A DNA stretch of 64,000 bases from Marinobacter sp. HL-58 (GTDB lineage Bacteria > Pseudomonadota > Gammaproteobacteria > Pseudomonadales > Oleiphilaceae): contig NZ_LIHP01000013.1 of the NCBI RefSeq assembly GCF_001314605.1, forward strand, positions 62,001 through 126,000. Direction: 5' to 3'. The notes below the pieces were generated by a model. The model worked only from the letters and a program-made list of their open reading frames with translations, ran no database searches and had not been told where the DNA came from. How positions within the stretch are numbered: position 1 is the stretch's first letter; each line of letters begins with the position of its first letter. Of this stretch, positions 37,226-45,490 are shown piece by piece. Both the position numbers and the translations under genes were made by a program.

Positions 37226-39115
37226 TCAGGCTTTCTCGACCAACATGCGTCCACCCATCTCCATGTGTAGCGCATGACAGAACCAACTGCAGTAGTACCA
37301 GTAAACCCCCGGCTTACCCGCCGTAAAGGTCACCGACGCCGTCTGCTGCGGACTGATCTCCATACTCACACCATGGTTCACCATAACAAACCCGTGAGAC
37401 ACATCCTCAATGGAATCCAGGTTGGTCACATACACCGTAACCTCATCCCCTTCCTTGACCTTGAACTCCGTCGTCCCGTACTGCGGCGCAACAGAAGTCA
37501 TGTAAACACGCACTTTGTTGCCGTCACGGACCACCTCATTGGCGCCTTCCAGAGTGATACCATCCTTCTCTGCCTGGGCACGGGCGCTGGCGAACGACGG
37601 GTCGTCACGATCGTAGATCTTCTTGGTCTTGATCTGATCACGACGAATCAGGATACAGTCGTGAGGCTCCGCAAACGCCGGGCCATCGTGAACCAGCTTC
37701 ATCTCCTCGCCGGAAATATCAATCAGCTGATCATTCTCCGGATGTAGAGGCCCTACTGGCAGGAAGCGGTCCTTGGAGAACTTGGACAGAACCACCAGCC
37801 ACTTGCCATCCGCATCGCGGGATTCAGTCAGTGACGCATGGTTGTGCCCTGGCTGATAATGCACATCCAGCTTCTGACGGATGTAATTGGTCTTCTCACC
37901 GTTGTAATCCTTGATAGCGTCTGCGATGTTCCACTTACACACCTGGCTGTCGATAAACAGTGTGGTGTAGGCGTTGCCACGGCCATCAAAGGTGGTGTGC
38001 AGAGGCCCGAGGCCCAGCTCCGGCTCGGCGACAATGGTGTCACGCAATTCGATCTTGTCATCAAACAGATCATCCAGCTTGTCGATCTGGATAACGGAGC
38101 AGGTCGGCGACAGCTTGCCGTTGGCGATGAAGTACTTGCCGTCCGGAGAAGTATTCAGACCATGCGGGTTCTTGGGCACAGGAATGTAGCGGGTGAACTC
38201 GGAATCACCGCGGCCGTCCACGACAGGTACCTCGGAATCGCCGATGGTCTTGAACTTACCAGCCTTGACAGCTGCCTCGATACGTTCAACGTTGAACACC
38301 ACCACCCAGTCTCGATCATTACGCATGGTGCCTTCGAGGGTTGCTGACTTCTCCGAGTTATAGCAAGTAGAGGCTGCGTATTTGCCAGTGTAATCAGCAT
38401 CCATGTTATCCAGATTACCATCAACGATGACCTGCCAAGCCATCTCCATGGTATCTGCATCGATCGCGTTCCACATGGTGTAGCTGTTTTCCAGGCTGTA
38501 ATCACTGCCATCATTAGGATGCGGGATCACGAATTCGGCATTGCAGAACACGTACTTGGTGCGCGGCACTTTCTGTAACCGCAGACCGTGAATGGCCTGG
38601 ACATTGGGGATATGGGTGATTTTATCCGTCTTCATGATGTCGAGGCGGATACGCGCTACCCGGGTATTAGCCTTATCGTTAATAAACAGGTACTTGCCGT
38701 CGTAACGCCCGTCTTCCATAGAAATATGAGGGTGGTGACAGTCACCGTTCAGGTAGGTGTTGTCGTGTCCCAATACGTCCTTGCTTTCATTGGTAATACC
38801 CCAGCCGGTGGCAGAATCCACGTTGAACACCGGAATGCGCATCAGCTCACGCATCGAGGGCACGCCCAGGACACGAACCTCGCCCTGGTGGCCACCACTC
38901 CAGAAACCATAATATTCATCCAGTTCACCGGGGCCCACGTGAACCTTGTTCTGTGCGTCCTTGACCGCAGCGGCCCAGGACTCCCGGGTCATCACGGCGC
39001 CACCAAGGCCCGTTGCGCCCACGGCACCAGCCAATGCGGTTGCACCAAGGAATTTACGGCGGCTCAGGCCGCTCTCTTCCGGTGCGCTGCTCTCAAGTTC
39101 TTCTCTTTTTTTCAT
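37226..39115 (-). CDS. nosZ: Nitrous oxide reductase NosZ (Tat-exported, clade I type)
   Basis: A 629-residue periplasmic copper enzyme that reduces N2O to N2. A twin-arginine signal, [13 protein letters not shown], lies near residue 18, as in clade I enzymes. The beta-propeller domain carries CuZ histidine ligands (for example [17 protein letters not shown] and NHASLTES). The C-terminal cupredoxin domain binds CuA through [22 protein letters not shown] sits before the ATG at 39115; an upstream TTG in frame is less likely. It follows nosR after 55 nt. Confidence 0.97.
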   Translation of the reverse strand: MKKREELESSAPEESGLSRRKFLGATALAGAVGATGLGGAVMTRESWAAAVKDAQNKVHVGPGELDEYYGFWSGGHQGEVRVLGVPSMRELMRIPVFNVDSATGWGITNESKDVLGHDNTYLNGDCHHPHISMEDGRYDGKYLFINDKANTRVARIRLDIMKTDKITHIPNVQAIHGLRLQKVPRTKYVFCNAEFVIPHPNDGSDYSLENSYTMWNAIDADTMEMAWQVIVDGNLDNMDADYTGKYAASTCYNSEKSATLEGTMRNDRDWVVVFNVERIEAAVKAGKFKTIGDSEVPVVDGRGDSEFTRYIPVPKNPHGLNTSPDGKYFIANGKLSPTCSVIQIDKLDDLFDDKIELRDTIVAEPELGLGPLHTTFDGRGNAYTTLFIDSQVCKWNIADAIKDYNGEKTNYIRQKLDVHYQPGHNHASLTESRDADGKWLVVLSKFSKDRFLPVGPLHPENDQLIDISGEEMKLVHDGPAFAEPHDCILIRRDQIKTKKIYDRDDPSFASARAQAEKDGITLEGANEVVRDGNKVRVYMTSVAPQYGTTEFKVKEGDEVTVYVTNLDSIEDVSHGFVMVNHGVSMEISPQQTASVTFTAGKPGVYWYYCSWFCHALHMEMGGRMLVEKA

Positions 39116-39170
39116 AGCGTCCAACTCCGTTGTTGGTCATGGCGGTATTGCATTTTTTTACTGCTTTTTC

Positions 39171-41330
39171 TCAGGTCACCTGGGTAACCGGTATCTGTTC
39201 CGGATGGCCCGGTGCGTTATGGCCACGGCGTTTGCCACGGCGTTTTACAATCAACGGTGGGCATTTCTTGTCATCGAAGTAGGTCATCTGGCAGTCCAGG
39301 CAGTAATGACACTCCTGGTAATTGATGGTGCCGTCAGGGTGAATGGCCTGAACCTCGCATTCGTGTTCGCACAGGCGGCAGGGGTGGCCGCATTCCTTGC
39401 GGCGTTTCAGCCAGTCAAATACCCGCAGTTTGGTGGGCAGCGCCAGGGCCGCACCCAGAGGACACATGTAGCGGCAGAAGACCTTGCGGGTGAACAGATT
39501 CACCACGATCAACAGCACTGCATAGGTAACGAAGGGCCAGCTGCGGTCGAATCGCAGGGTGATGGCCGTCTTGAAGGGCTCTATTTCAGCCATTTTCTCG
39601 GCAGTCGCGAGGGAATCCAGTGAGACGCCAAACAGCACCAGCAGGACGATGTACTTGATGGCCCATAGCCGCTCATGAACAGCAAACGGTACGGTGTACT
39701 GGGGCACCTTGAGCTTGCGGGCAATTTCGTTCACCAGTTCCTGTAGTGCGCCGAACGGGCAGAGCCAGCCACAGTAGACGGCCCGTCCCCATAGCAGGAC
39801 GATACCGGCGACCGTCGCCCAGAGAATGAATATCACCGGGTCAACCAGGAAAGTTTCCCACTGGAATCCACTGATCAGGCTGTTCACAAAGGTCAGCACA
39901 TTCACGATGGACAGCTGGCCCAGGGCATACCAACCGATGAAAAACAGGGTATAGGTCAGAAATGCATGACGTATCCAGCGGGTTATCTTCGGTTTCTTGA
40001 CCAGCCAGTCCTGGAAGAACAGGATGAACATGAGCACACCAATACCGATACCCAGAACAATGATCTGGAACTGGCGCTGATACCAGACCTGCACCCACAT
40101 GGGCTGGGTTTCCAGCCACTCTTCCTCTGTCATTTCAGGTTCTGCCCGGGTGTAATACTGATCCGGCAACTGGTATTCCAGCGGAAACACTTCGAACTCG
40201 CTGTCCAGGGGGCCTGTCTGGCGCTTGACCGACAATTCCAGTGACCAGGGTGTCCCTGGATCAAACTCATACTTCTGGCGAATAATGAAGATCGACATTT
40301 CAGAAAACTCCGGAATGTCGCTGGCAGCGATGTCGCTCAAGCGGTGATGGTCCAGGTCGCGAAAGTTGAAGGTGTCGCCAAACTGACGCACCTGTATGCG
40401 ATCAAAAATTCCTCCGCGTACGTAGCCGGATCCTTTGAAGGAATAGTCGCCACTGGCCATGACTGCGATGGCGTGCTCCCCCTCTTCCAGCTCGGACATC
40501 AGCCACTTGTACTGGTTTTCGCCCAGCAGATTTTTGCCGATGGTGGGGGCGTTCAGGTAGCCGGTATAAAGGTCAATCAGCGCATCGTCGCGCTCCTCAG
40601 GTGCGGCTTCATCAACACCTTCCGCTTCGGTCCCTTTGAACGCGTCGTCCGCCTGACCCCGAGTCACCAATAAACGACGCACTGAACCGTCACCGGTCAG
40701 CTCTTCCCAGCTTTTTTCCGTGAATTCTCCGGTGCGGAGTTCCGCCATCGGCGGCCGGGAGCTGCTTCCTCCTTCAACCAGACCCAGCTCGGCGCCGACC
40801 CGGTGGGCCGTTTTCATGATGACTTCATTGATGACCATGACCGTAACCGTGGCTCCCGAGAGGCCATCGACAGATACCCGCGTGTCTGACGAGCGGCCAC
40901 CTACGGTGACTCTCTGGTCAGCCGCCAGCCCGGTGTACTGATCGGTAAATACATCCAGCTTGCTCTCTGGAATGCCGATCAGAAGAATCGGCTCATCGTG
41001 GGCAATGACCCTGGTTGCCTTGATGGTGCCCTCGGTATCCAGCACCACAATGGCGTTCAGGGGTTTGCCGGAATAGGCAGGCGTCTGCACAAAGTCCAGG
41101 GTCTGATAGGCGTATCCCAGAAGCTCGTCGTCTCGGCGAAGCTCCTGGATTGCGCGGTTATCCTCCCGGGGAGATATGTCGTCCACCGAAGGGAAGGCTT
41201 TCTGGATTATCTGCCGGGCAGCCAGCGGCCCATACTTCTCCGGGGATTCGGCCAGCACACCCGTCACCGGGATCAGGCCCAGGCATAAAACTCCGAGAGT
41301 CAATATGGCAGCACGCTGAAGAGAACTCAC
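39171..41330 (-). CDS. nosR: NosR, membrane flavo-iron-sulfur protein for N2O reduction
   Basis: A 719-residue protein needed for nos expression and for electron transfer to NosZ. After a signal peptide comes a periplasmic FMN-binding domain with covalent flavin site SGAT (near residue 170). Membrane helices follow, with two CxxxCP motifs, YCGWLCPFGALQEL and FCRYMCPLGAALAL. A cytoplasmic double [4Fe-4S] domain has CGHPCRLCEHEC and CHYCLDCQ. I prefer the GTG at 41330, preceded by a G-rich ribosome site. It heads nosRZDFYL. A TTGA-N6-TCAC box and an 18-bp palindrome lie upstream. Confidence 0.94.
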   Translation of the reverse strand: MSSLQRAAILTLGVLCLGLIPVTGVLAESPEKYGPLAARQIIQKAFPSVDDISPREDNRAIQELRRDDELLGYAYQTLDFVQTPAYSGKPLNAIVVLDTEGTIKATRVIAHDEPILLIGIPESKLDVFTDQYTGLAADQRVTVGGRSSDTRVSVDGLSGATVTVMVINEVIMKTAHRVGAELGLVEGGSSSRPPMAELRTGEFTEKSWEELTGDGSVRRLLVTRGQADDAFKGTEAEGVDEAAPEERDDALIDLYTGYLNAPTIGKNLLGENQYKWLMSELEEGEHAIAVMASGDYSFKGSGYVRGGIFDRIQVRQFGDTFNFRDLDHHRLSDIAASDIPEFSEMSIFIIRQKYEFDPGTPWSLELSVKRQTGPLDSEFEVFPLEYQLPDQYYTRAEPEMTEEEWLETQPMWVQVWYQRQFQIIVLGIGIGVLMFILFFQDWLVKKPKITRWIRHAFLTYTLFFIGWYALGQLSIVNVLTFVNSLISGFQWETFLVDPVIFILWATVAGIVLLWGRAVYCGWLCPFGALQELVNEIARKLKVPQYTVPFAVHERLWAIKYIVLLVLFGVSLDSLATAEKMAEIEPFKTAITLRFDRSWPFVTYAVLLIVVNLFTRKVFCRYMCPLGAALALPTKLRVFDWLKRRKECGHPCRLCEHECEVQAIHPDGTINYQECHYCLDCQMTYFDDKKCPPLIVKRRGKRRGHNAPGHPEQIPVTQVT

Positions 41331-41375
41331 GACACCCCCCTGGGGACACCTGCATGAACGGAACGGTAACAACGG

Positions 41376-41393
41376 CGAAATACTAGTATTTCG
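41376..41393. promoter_or_regulatory. Perfect 18-bp palindrome upstream of nosR
   Basis: CGAAATACTAGTATTTCG reads the same on both strands and starts 45 bp before the nosR start codon. It lies between the start and the candidate DNR box, a place where the core promoter is expected. TACTAGTAT inside it could act as a -10 region or as an operator. Confidence 0.55.
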
Positions 41394-41407
41394 ATGCTTG
41401 CGGAGAT

Positions 41408-41421
41408 TTGATATTTCTCAC
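41408..41421. promoter_or_regulatory. Candidate DNR/FNR-type box of nosR
   Basis: TTGA-TATTTC-TCAC differs from the palindrome TTGA-N6-TCAA at one base. It lies 77 bp upstream of the nosR start. The same CTCA right half appears in the stronger boxes at 42775 and 52299. Confidence 0.45.
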
Positions 41422-41488
41422 TGGCAACAGGCAGATACATAAAAAACCAGCCAACGTAACAAAAGTCTGAAATACCCCTTAATGAGGA

Positions 41489-41890
41489 CTACCCCAAAGC
41501 AACGGCCTGGCCACTCCGGTCCAGTGGCAGGTAGTTGCCAATGTGGCCGAGGCGGATTGACTCCACCATCATGGTGAGGGGTTGTTGTGCTTCGTCGGAC
41601 GATGGCTTCATACCACCACGCCCGGACATCGCTGCGACAAAAACCACATCCCAGGCCTGCCCTGTCTCCCGGGACTCTTCCACGAGTGCCTCAAAATCAC
41701 TGACTTCATCGAGCGCCTTGTCAACACAGACTACCGGCGTCAGGGCGCCCCCCTCCCCATTGGCAAAGGCGGCTTTTTCAGCTTCTGATGCGTCGTCCGG
41801 CAATTCTGCCCGGCAGAACACGAATAACAGGCGCTGGGGATTGGCTTCCGCATCAGCGGCTTTGAGTAAATCGGTGTAACTGGAGATCAT
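41489..41890 (-). CDS. Small conserved protein, often misnamed ribonucleotide reductase alpha
   Basis: A 133-residue soluble protein opening MISSYTDLLKAADAEANPQR, with the conserved parts RLLFVFCRAELPDD, GGALTPVVCVDKALDE, WDVVFVAAMSGRGG and IRLGHIGNYLPLDRSG. I recall homologues of this length in pseudomonads labelled ribonucleotide reductase subunit alpha, but nothing of that enzyme's catalytic domain is present. AGGA before 41890 sets the start. It sits 23 nt downstream of dnr on the same strand, so it may be part of the anaerobic regulon. Function unknown. Confidence 0.7.
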   Translation of the reverse strand: MISSYTDLLKAADAEANPQRLLFVFCRAELPDDASEAEKAAFANGEGGALTPVVCVDKALDEVSDFEALVEESRETGQAWDVVFVAAMSGRGGMKPSSDEAQQPLTMMVESIRLGHIGNYLPLDRSGQAVALG

Positions 41891-41913
41891 TTCAGGGTTC
41901 CTGCCTTGCATGC

Positions 41914-42663
41914 TTACTGGCTGATCTGGATGAGTCGCGCCGGATCAGAGATGAACAAGCGGCTGCGGTTAACCCGCACAAGCCCGTTGGATTTCAGCTC
42001 TGCCAGGATTCGCGAAAATGTTTCCGGCTGCATGGCCAGGCGAGAGGCCACGAGGCACTTTGGCAGTGGCAGCTCTACTTCTCCGCCCTCCTCCGCACCA
42101 CTGGGCAACAGATCGATCAGGTAACGGATCAGGCGATCACGGGCGCTCTGTACGGTCATGATTTCCAGGTCGTGGAAACGTGCAACGGCGCGCTTGGCAT
42201 AGTGGCGCAGTGCCGCCTGGGTATACTCGGGCTTTCTTTCCAGCAGATCCTGGTAAACCTTGACGGGGATCATCAATACTTCGCTGGATTTGAGTGCCTC
42301 GGCGTAGCAGGCGTAACGGGCCGGGTCGGCGTAGATCATGACTTCGGCAAAACAGTCGCCAGGGGCGATGCTGTCCAGCGTGCGGTCAATACCGGAGGCA
42401 TCAAGGCGATACAGACGAAGCCTGCCGGAGACCACATAGAAGAAGTGGTGGGCGGGCATGTCCTGGCGATACAGCAACTGGTGATGGCCAAGCCTGAGGC
42501 GCCTGGACTGGTGCAACAGTTCGGTGAGGTCGTCGTCGCTCAGTGACGAGAAGAGTGCATGCTGGCGCATGGGTGCCAGTGCATCATCGTCTTCAACGGG
42601 TTTGTTGACGGCAACCAGTACGGGCTTGCTGTAGCGTGTTTCGGCGGTTTGTAGTAATGCCAT
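41914..42663 (-). CDS. dnr: Crp/Fnr-family regulator, DNR type
   Basis: A 249-residue regulator with an N-terminal cyclic-nucleotide-like domain (MRQHALFSSLSDDDLTELLHQ, SGRLRLYRLDASG), a dimerisation helix and a C-terminal helix-turn-helix (PKCLVASRLAMQPETFSRILAEL). The N-terminal cysteine cluster of FNR/ANR is absent, as in DNR, which senses NO through haem. GGGGG precedes the ATG at 42663. It probably activates nor, nos and nar genes; TTGA-N6-TCAA boxes occur here, including one in its own promoter at 42775-42788. Confidence 0.87.
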   Translation of the reverse strand: MALLQTAETRYSKPVLVAVNKPVEDDDALAPMRQHALFSSLSDDDLTELLHQSRRLRLGHHQLLYRQDMPAHHFFYVVSGRLRLYRLDASGIDRTLDSIAPGDCFAEVMIYADPARYACYAEALKSSEVLMIPVKVYQDLLERKPEYTQAALRHYAKRAVARFHDLEIMTVQSARDRLIRYLIDLLPSGAEEGGEVELPLPKCLVASRLAMQPETFSRILAELKSNGLVRVNRSRLFISDPARLIQISQ

Positions 42664-42774
42664 TTTTTTGCCCCCTGCATTATTAATGCATTTCATATCT
42701 GGTTTTATAGTAGTGGGGGTTGGGGAGGAAATCGCTCCCCCGTTGGGGGTAGTTTGGGGGTTATTACGGAGTAA

Positions 42775-42788
42775 TTGATTTACCTCAA
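42775..42788. promoter_or_regulatory. DNR/FNR-type box upstream of dnr
   Basis: TTGATTTACCTCAA is a perfect TTGA-N6-TCAA inverted repeat and matches the FNR/DNR consensus TTGATNNNNATCAA except for one base. It lies 111 bp upstream of dnr, consistent with ANR or DNR control. Confidence 0.65.
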
Positions 42789-42834
42789 AGAAGAGGTTTT
42801 CTTCATGAGCTCTGGCGCACAGGCTGATGGGGTA

Positions 42835-43002
42835 CCTCCTTCCCAAAACACGCTCAAGCCCATCCATGGGGCGCTTGGGCTCCGCCCCTCAGCGCTTATT
42901 GCTCCTGCGTCGCGCTGAGGGTCCTGGGCTGGCCATCCATGGCCAGCCCGTGAAGAGCTATTCGCTCTTCACCCATGGCTCCGCACAGTTTTGGAAAGGG
43001 GG
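42835..43002. repeat. Long nested inverted repeat, family 1 copy E, expanded
   Basis: Arms of 15 nt (42835-42849 and 42988-43002, two mismatches) enclose 138 nt. On the minus strand the interior is the family 1 core, but the 3-nt ATG in the loop of GCCATGGATGGC is replaced by about 87 nt. That insert folds into more hairpins: GTGAAGAGC/GCTCTTCAC, GGGCTGG-CCATGGATGG-CCAGCCC is nearly complete, and CCCTCAGCGC/GCGCTGAGGG. The element lies between ppiC and dnr, both on the minus strand, and fills much of the 373-bp gap. Confidence 0.85.
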
Positions 43003-43036
43003 ATTCCACCAGCCTCCAGAGTTTAGGGGGGCCGCT

Positions 43037-43843
43037 TTACTGCATCAGTGGTGAGTCCGGGATTTCGAGGTCTACGCCTTCCACACCAGTTTCCGCAGCA
43101 AGAACCTGCAGGTACTGGCGGAACGCCCGTCTGGTAACACTTTCGCTCAGGTACTGACGTATCTGCGGCTTGACGTGCTCGTAGGGCAGTTGTTCGCCGT
43201 CGATTCGCTGGTCAACGCGTACAATGTGCCAGCCGTAGCGGGTTTCGATGAGTTCCGGGTTGAGGCCTTCCTGGAGGGAGAGGACCGGGCGTTCGAATTC
43301 TTCGACGGTCTGGCCTTTGCTGATCTGGCCGAGGCTGCCGCCCTGGTGGCGGGATTCGCAGGCGGAGTATTGTTTGGCCAGGTCGGTGAAGCGGGCGCGG
43401 CCGTCGAGCAGGGAGGTCAATAGCTGTCGGCCTGCTTCTTCCTGGCGCATGCGTTCCTGGACGTCGTCCGGGGCGGCGGCGAGGAGGATGTGGCTGACGG
43501 CCATCAGTGTGGGGCTGCGGAAGCGGCCGGGGTTGGCGGCGTAGAAGCGCTCGCAGTCCTGCTCGCTGGGGTCGGGGACGTTGAGTTCCTGTTCCAGTAC
43601 GCGGGCGATGCGGTCTTCTTCGTCGGCGATGTCGTCCATTTGCAGGCGGCTGGCCTGTTGCAGGAGGAGCTCGCGGATGACGAGGCTTTTGGCGGCTTCG
43701 TGCCAGGCTTCTGCAACTTCCTCGGCCGGGTGGTGTTGCATCTCCCGGGCGATGTCGTCTTCGTGGATGAGGGTCTCACCCACGTACACCGGCGGGAACT
43801 GGTTTCTGGGTTTTTCGGCGTTGCCGACGGGGATAAGTTGCAT
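43037..43843 (-). CDS. PpiC/NifM-type peptidyl-prolyl isomerase of the nar operon
   Basis: A 268-residue protein with an N-terminal helical SurA-like part and a parvulin domain (residues about 115-225: AVSHILLAAAPDD, SACESRHQGGSLGQISKGQ, ETRYGWHIVRVDQR). There is no signal peptide, so it should act in the cytoplasm. A gene of this kind follows narI in many pseudomonads and is thought to assist nitrate reductase folding. It ends the minus-strand nar operon, 198 bp after narI, the gap being filled with REP-like repeats. Confidence 0.85.
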   Translation of the reverse strand: MQLIPVGNAEKPRNQFPPVYVGETLIHEDDIAREMQHHPAEEVAEAWHEAAKSLVIRELLLQQASRLQMDDIADEEDRIARVLEQELNVPDPSEQDCERFYAANPGRFRSPTLMAVSHILLAAAPDDVQERMRQEEAGRQLLTSLLDGRARFTDLAKQYSACESRHQGGSLGQISKGQTVEEFERPVLSLQEGLNPELIETRYGWHIVRVDQRIDGEQLPYEHVKPQIRQYLSESVTRRAFRQYLQVLAAETGVEGVDLEIPDSPLMQ

Positions 43844-43866
43844 GATGGTTACCTTTTGATCTGGTT

Positions 43867-44013
43867 GTCGGATTACGCTTCGCTAATCCGACCTACTTTT
43901 TTTGGGCATTGTGCTGGGCTTGTCGGATTACGGCTGCGCCTAATCCGACCTACGCTTGGGGTTTCGGGCCCGGGTAGGTCGGATTAGCGTGGCCCCGCCA
44001 CGCGTAATCCGAC
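43867..44013. repeat. Three REP-like palindromes between narI and ppiC
   Basis: GTCGGATTA...TAATCCGACCTAC units occur at 43867-43896, 43922-43953 and, inverted, at 43974-44013. Each is a stem with a different loop (CGCTTCGC, CGGCTGCGCC, and a longer GC-rich one). These are typical of the abundant GTCGGATTA-class repetitive extragenic palindromes of gammaproteobacteria. Within the nar transcript they could stabilise the narGHJI part of the message. Confidence 0.88.
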
Positions 44014-44041
44014 ACCTTCACCGTCACCTCAATTCACACCA

Positions 44042-44719
44042 TCAGGCCCGCTTGCGCACCACCTGGTACTTCCGCCCGAAATACTCCACCGGCACGCTGA
44101 GCATGTGCACCAGGCGGGTGAACGGGAAGAGCACGAAGATGGTCAGGCCCAGGAAGATGTGGGTCTTGTAGATCCAGTGCACATCGGCGATATAGTCCGC
44201 GACACCACCCTGCAGGGTGAAGATGCCCTGGGCCCAGGCGGAGAACTTGAGCATGGTGCTGCCATCCAGGTGTCCCATGGTGGGCAGGATGGTGAGCATG
44301 CCCAGTACCAGTTGTACCACCAGAATGATGATGATCATGTTGTCGGCAAAGGTGCTGCTGGCACTGACACGGGGATCAGTCAGCCGGCGCCATGCCAGCA
44401 TGCCGCCTCCGATGATGGCCATGATGCCTGCGATACCACCGACGACGATGGCAAGAATCTGCTTGGTGCCGGGCGTCATGAATGGTTCATAGAACGCATG
44501 CGGGGTCAGCAGACCCACCAGGTGACCGAAGAAGATCACCAGCACGCCGACGTGGAACAGCACGCTGGCCATGACCATGTTTTTCTTGCGAAGCATCTGG
44601 CTGGAATGCGCCTTCCAGGTGAATTGCCCATGGTCGTACCGCGCCCAGGTGCCGATGATCAGCACGGCAAGGGCGATGTATGGATAAACTCCGAATAACA
44701 GTGTGTTCAGGTAAGACAT
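44042..44719 (-). CDS. narI: Respiratory nitrate reductase gamma subunit NarI
   Basis: A 225-residue di-haem cytochrome b of the inner membrane that oxidises quinol and passes electrons to NarH. Five helices are visible, with haem-ligand histidines in LFHVGVLVIFFGHLVGL near residue 55 and in IYKTHIFLGLTIFVLFPFTRLVHML near residue 187. The start MSYLNTLLFGVYPYIALAVL is typical. It begins 20 nt after narJ. Confidence 0.95.
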   Translation of the reverse strand: MSYLNTLLFGVYPYIALAVLIIGTWARYDHGQFTWKAHSSQMLRKKNMVMASVLFHVGVLVIFFGHLVGLLTPHAFYEPFMTPGTKQILAIVVGGIAGIMAIIGGGMLAWRRLTDPRVSASSTFADNMIIIILVVQLVLGMLTILPTMGHLDGSTMLKFSAWAQGIFTLQGGVADYIADVHWIYKTHIFLGLTIFVLFPFTRLVHMLSVPVEYFGRKYQVVRKRA

Positions 44720-44739
44720 TGTCGTTTCCTCCTGCGCCG

Positions 44740-45480
44740 TCAGGCGCGCCCCGCCTGACGGGGTGTTGCGTCCGTCATCAGCTGATCACTCAGGTGGATG
44801 GTCTGGGTCTGTTCCAGCTCGCGGCGGCGCTGGCCTACAACGCCGCCGGTTGCGCAGGAACTGCCCTGATCGTCCACAAACTTAACCATTTCTTCTTCCC
44901 ACACCTTGTCCAGAGCCTCCGGCGTGTCATCGCGCTCTTCCGAGGCCACGATCTGTGCCAGCTCCTGGCGGTTCGCCTCACGACCGGACAGCACCAGGAG
45001 GGAATCCATAAGCACGTGATAGACACTCTCACGCTGGTACAGCCTTTCGCCCAGAAGCCCGAGGATGTGATGAATATCTTCCAGCCAGTTCCTGATCTCT
45101 TCCCAGGGCCGGGTGGAGAGATACTCCAGGAACAGCGGCAGGTAGTCCGGCAGCTCCTTCGCATCGATCTCCAGACCATTGGCGCGGTATTGCTCCATCA
45201 GGTCCACCATCGCCTGGCCACGGTCACGGGATTCACCGTGCACGTGCTCGAACAGCAGCAGGGACGTTGCCCTGCCCTTGTCGAAAGTGCCCACATAGTT
45301 TTCCTGCATGTCCAGCAGATCGCCGTCGCACACCAGGTCTATGCACCGCAGCAGTTGCTCCTTGTTCTGCCTTGGCAGCCGGTTGTCTTCGAGAACCGTT
45401 GCTACCAGTGCGTCTTTGGAGGCCTGAAGTTCGTCCGTGGGGTACTCGAGCACCCGTGCTATTACTTTTAAAAGTTGCAT
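44740..45480 (-). CDS. narJ: Nitrate reductase assembly chaperone NarJ
   Basis: A 246-residue cytoplasmic chaperone of the TorD/NarJ family that binds the NarG N-terminus and aids molybdenum cofactor and Fe-S insertion. It opens MQLLKVIARVLEYPTDELQA and carries YVGTFDKGRATSLLLFEHVH and LPDYLPLFLEYLSTRPWEE. AAGGAGG just before the ATG at 45480 sets the start. The gap to narH is 10 nt. Confidence 0.94.
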   Translation of the reverse strand: MQLLKVIARVLEYPTDELQASKDALVATVLEDNRLPRQNKEQLLRCIDLVCDGDLLDMQENYVGTFDKGRATSLLLFEHVHGESRDRGQAMVDLMEQYRANGLEIDAKELPDYLPLFLEYLSTRPWEEIRNWLEDIHHILGLLGERLYQRESVYHVLMDSLLVLSGREANRQELAQIVASEERDDTPEALDKVWEEEMVKFVDDQGSSCATGGVVGQRRRELEQTQTIHLSDQLMTDATPRQAGRA

Positions 45481-45490
45481 GTCGGCCTCC

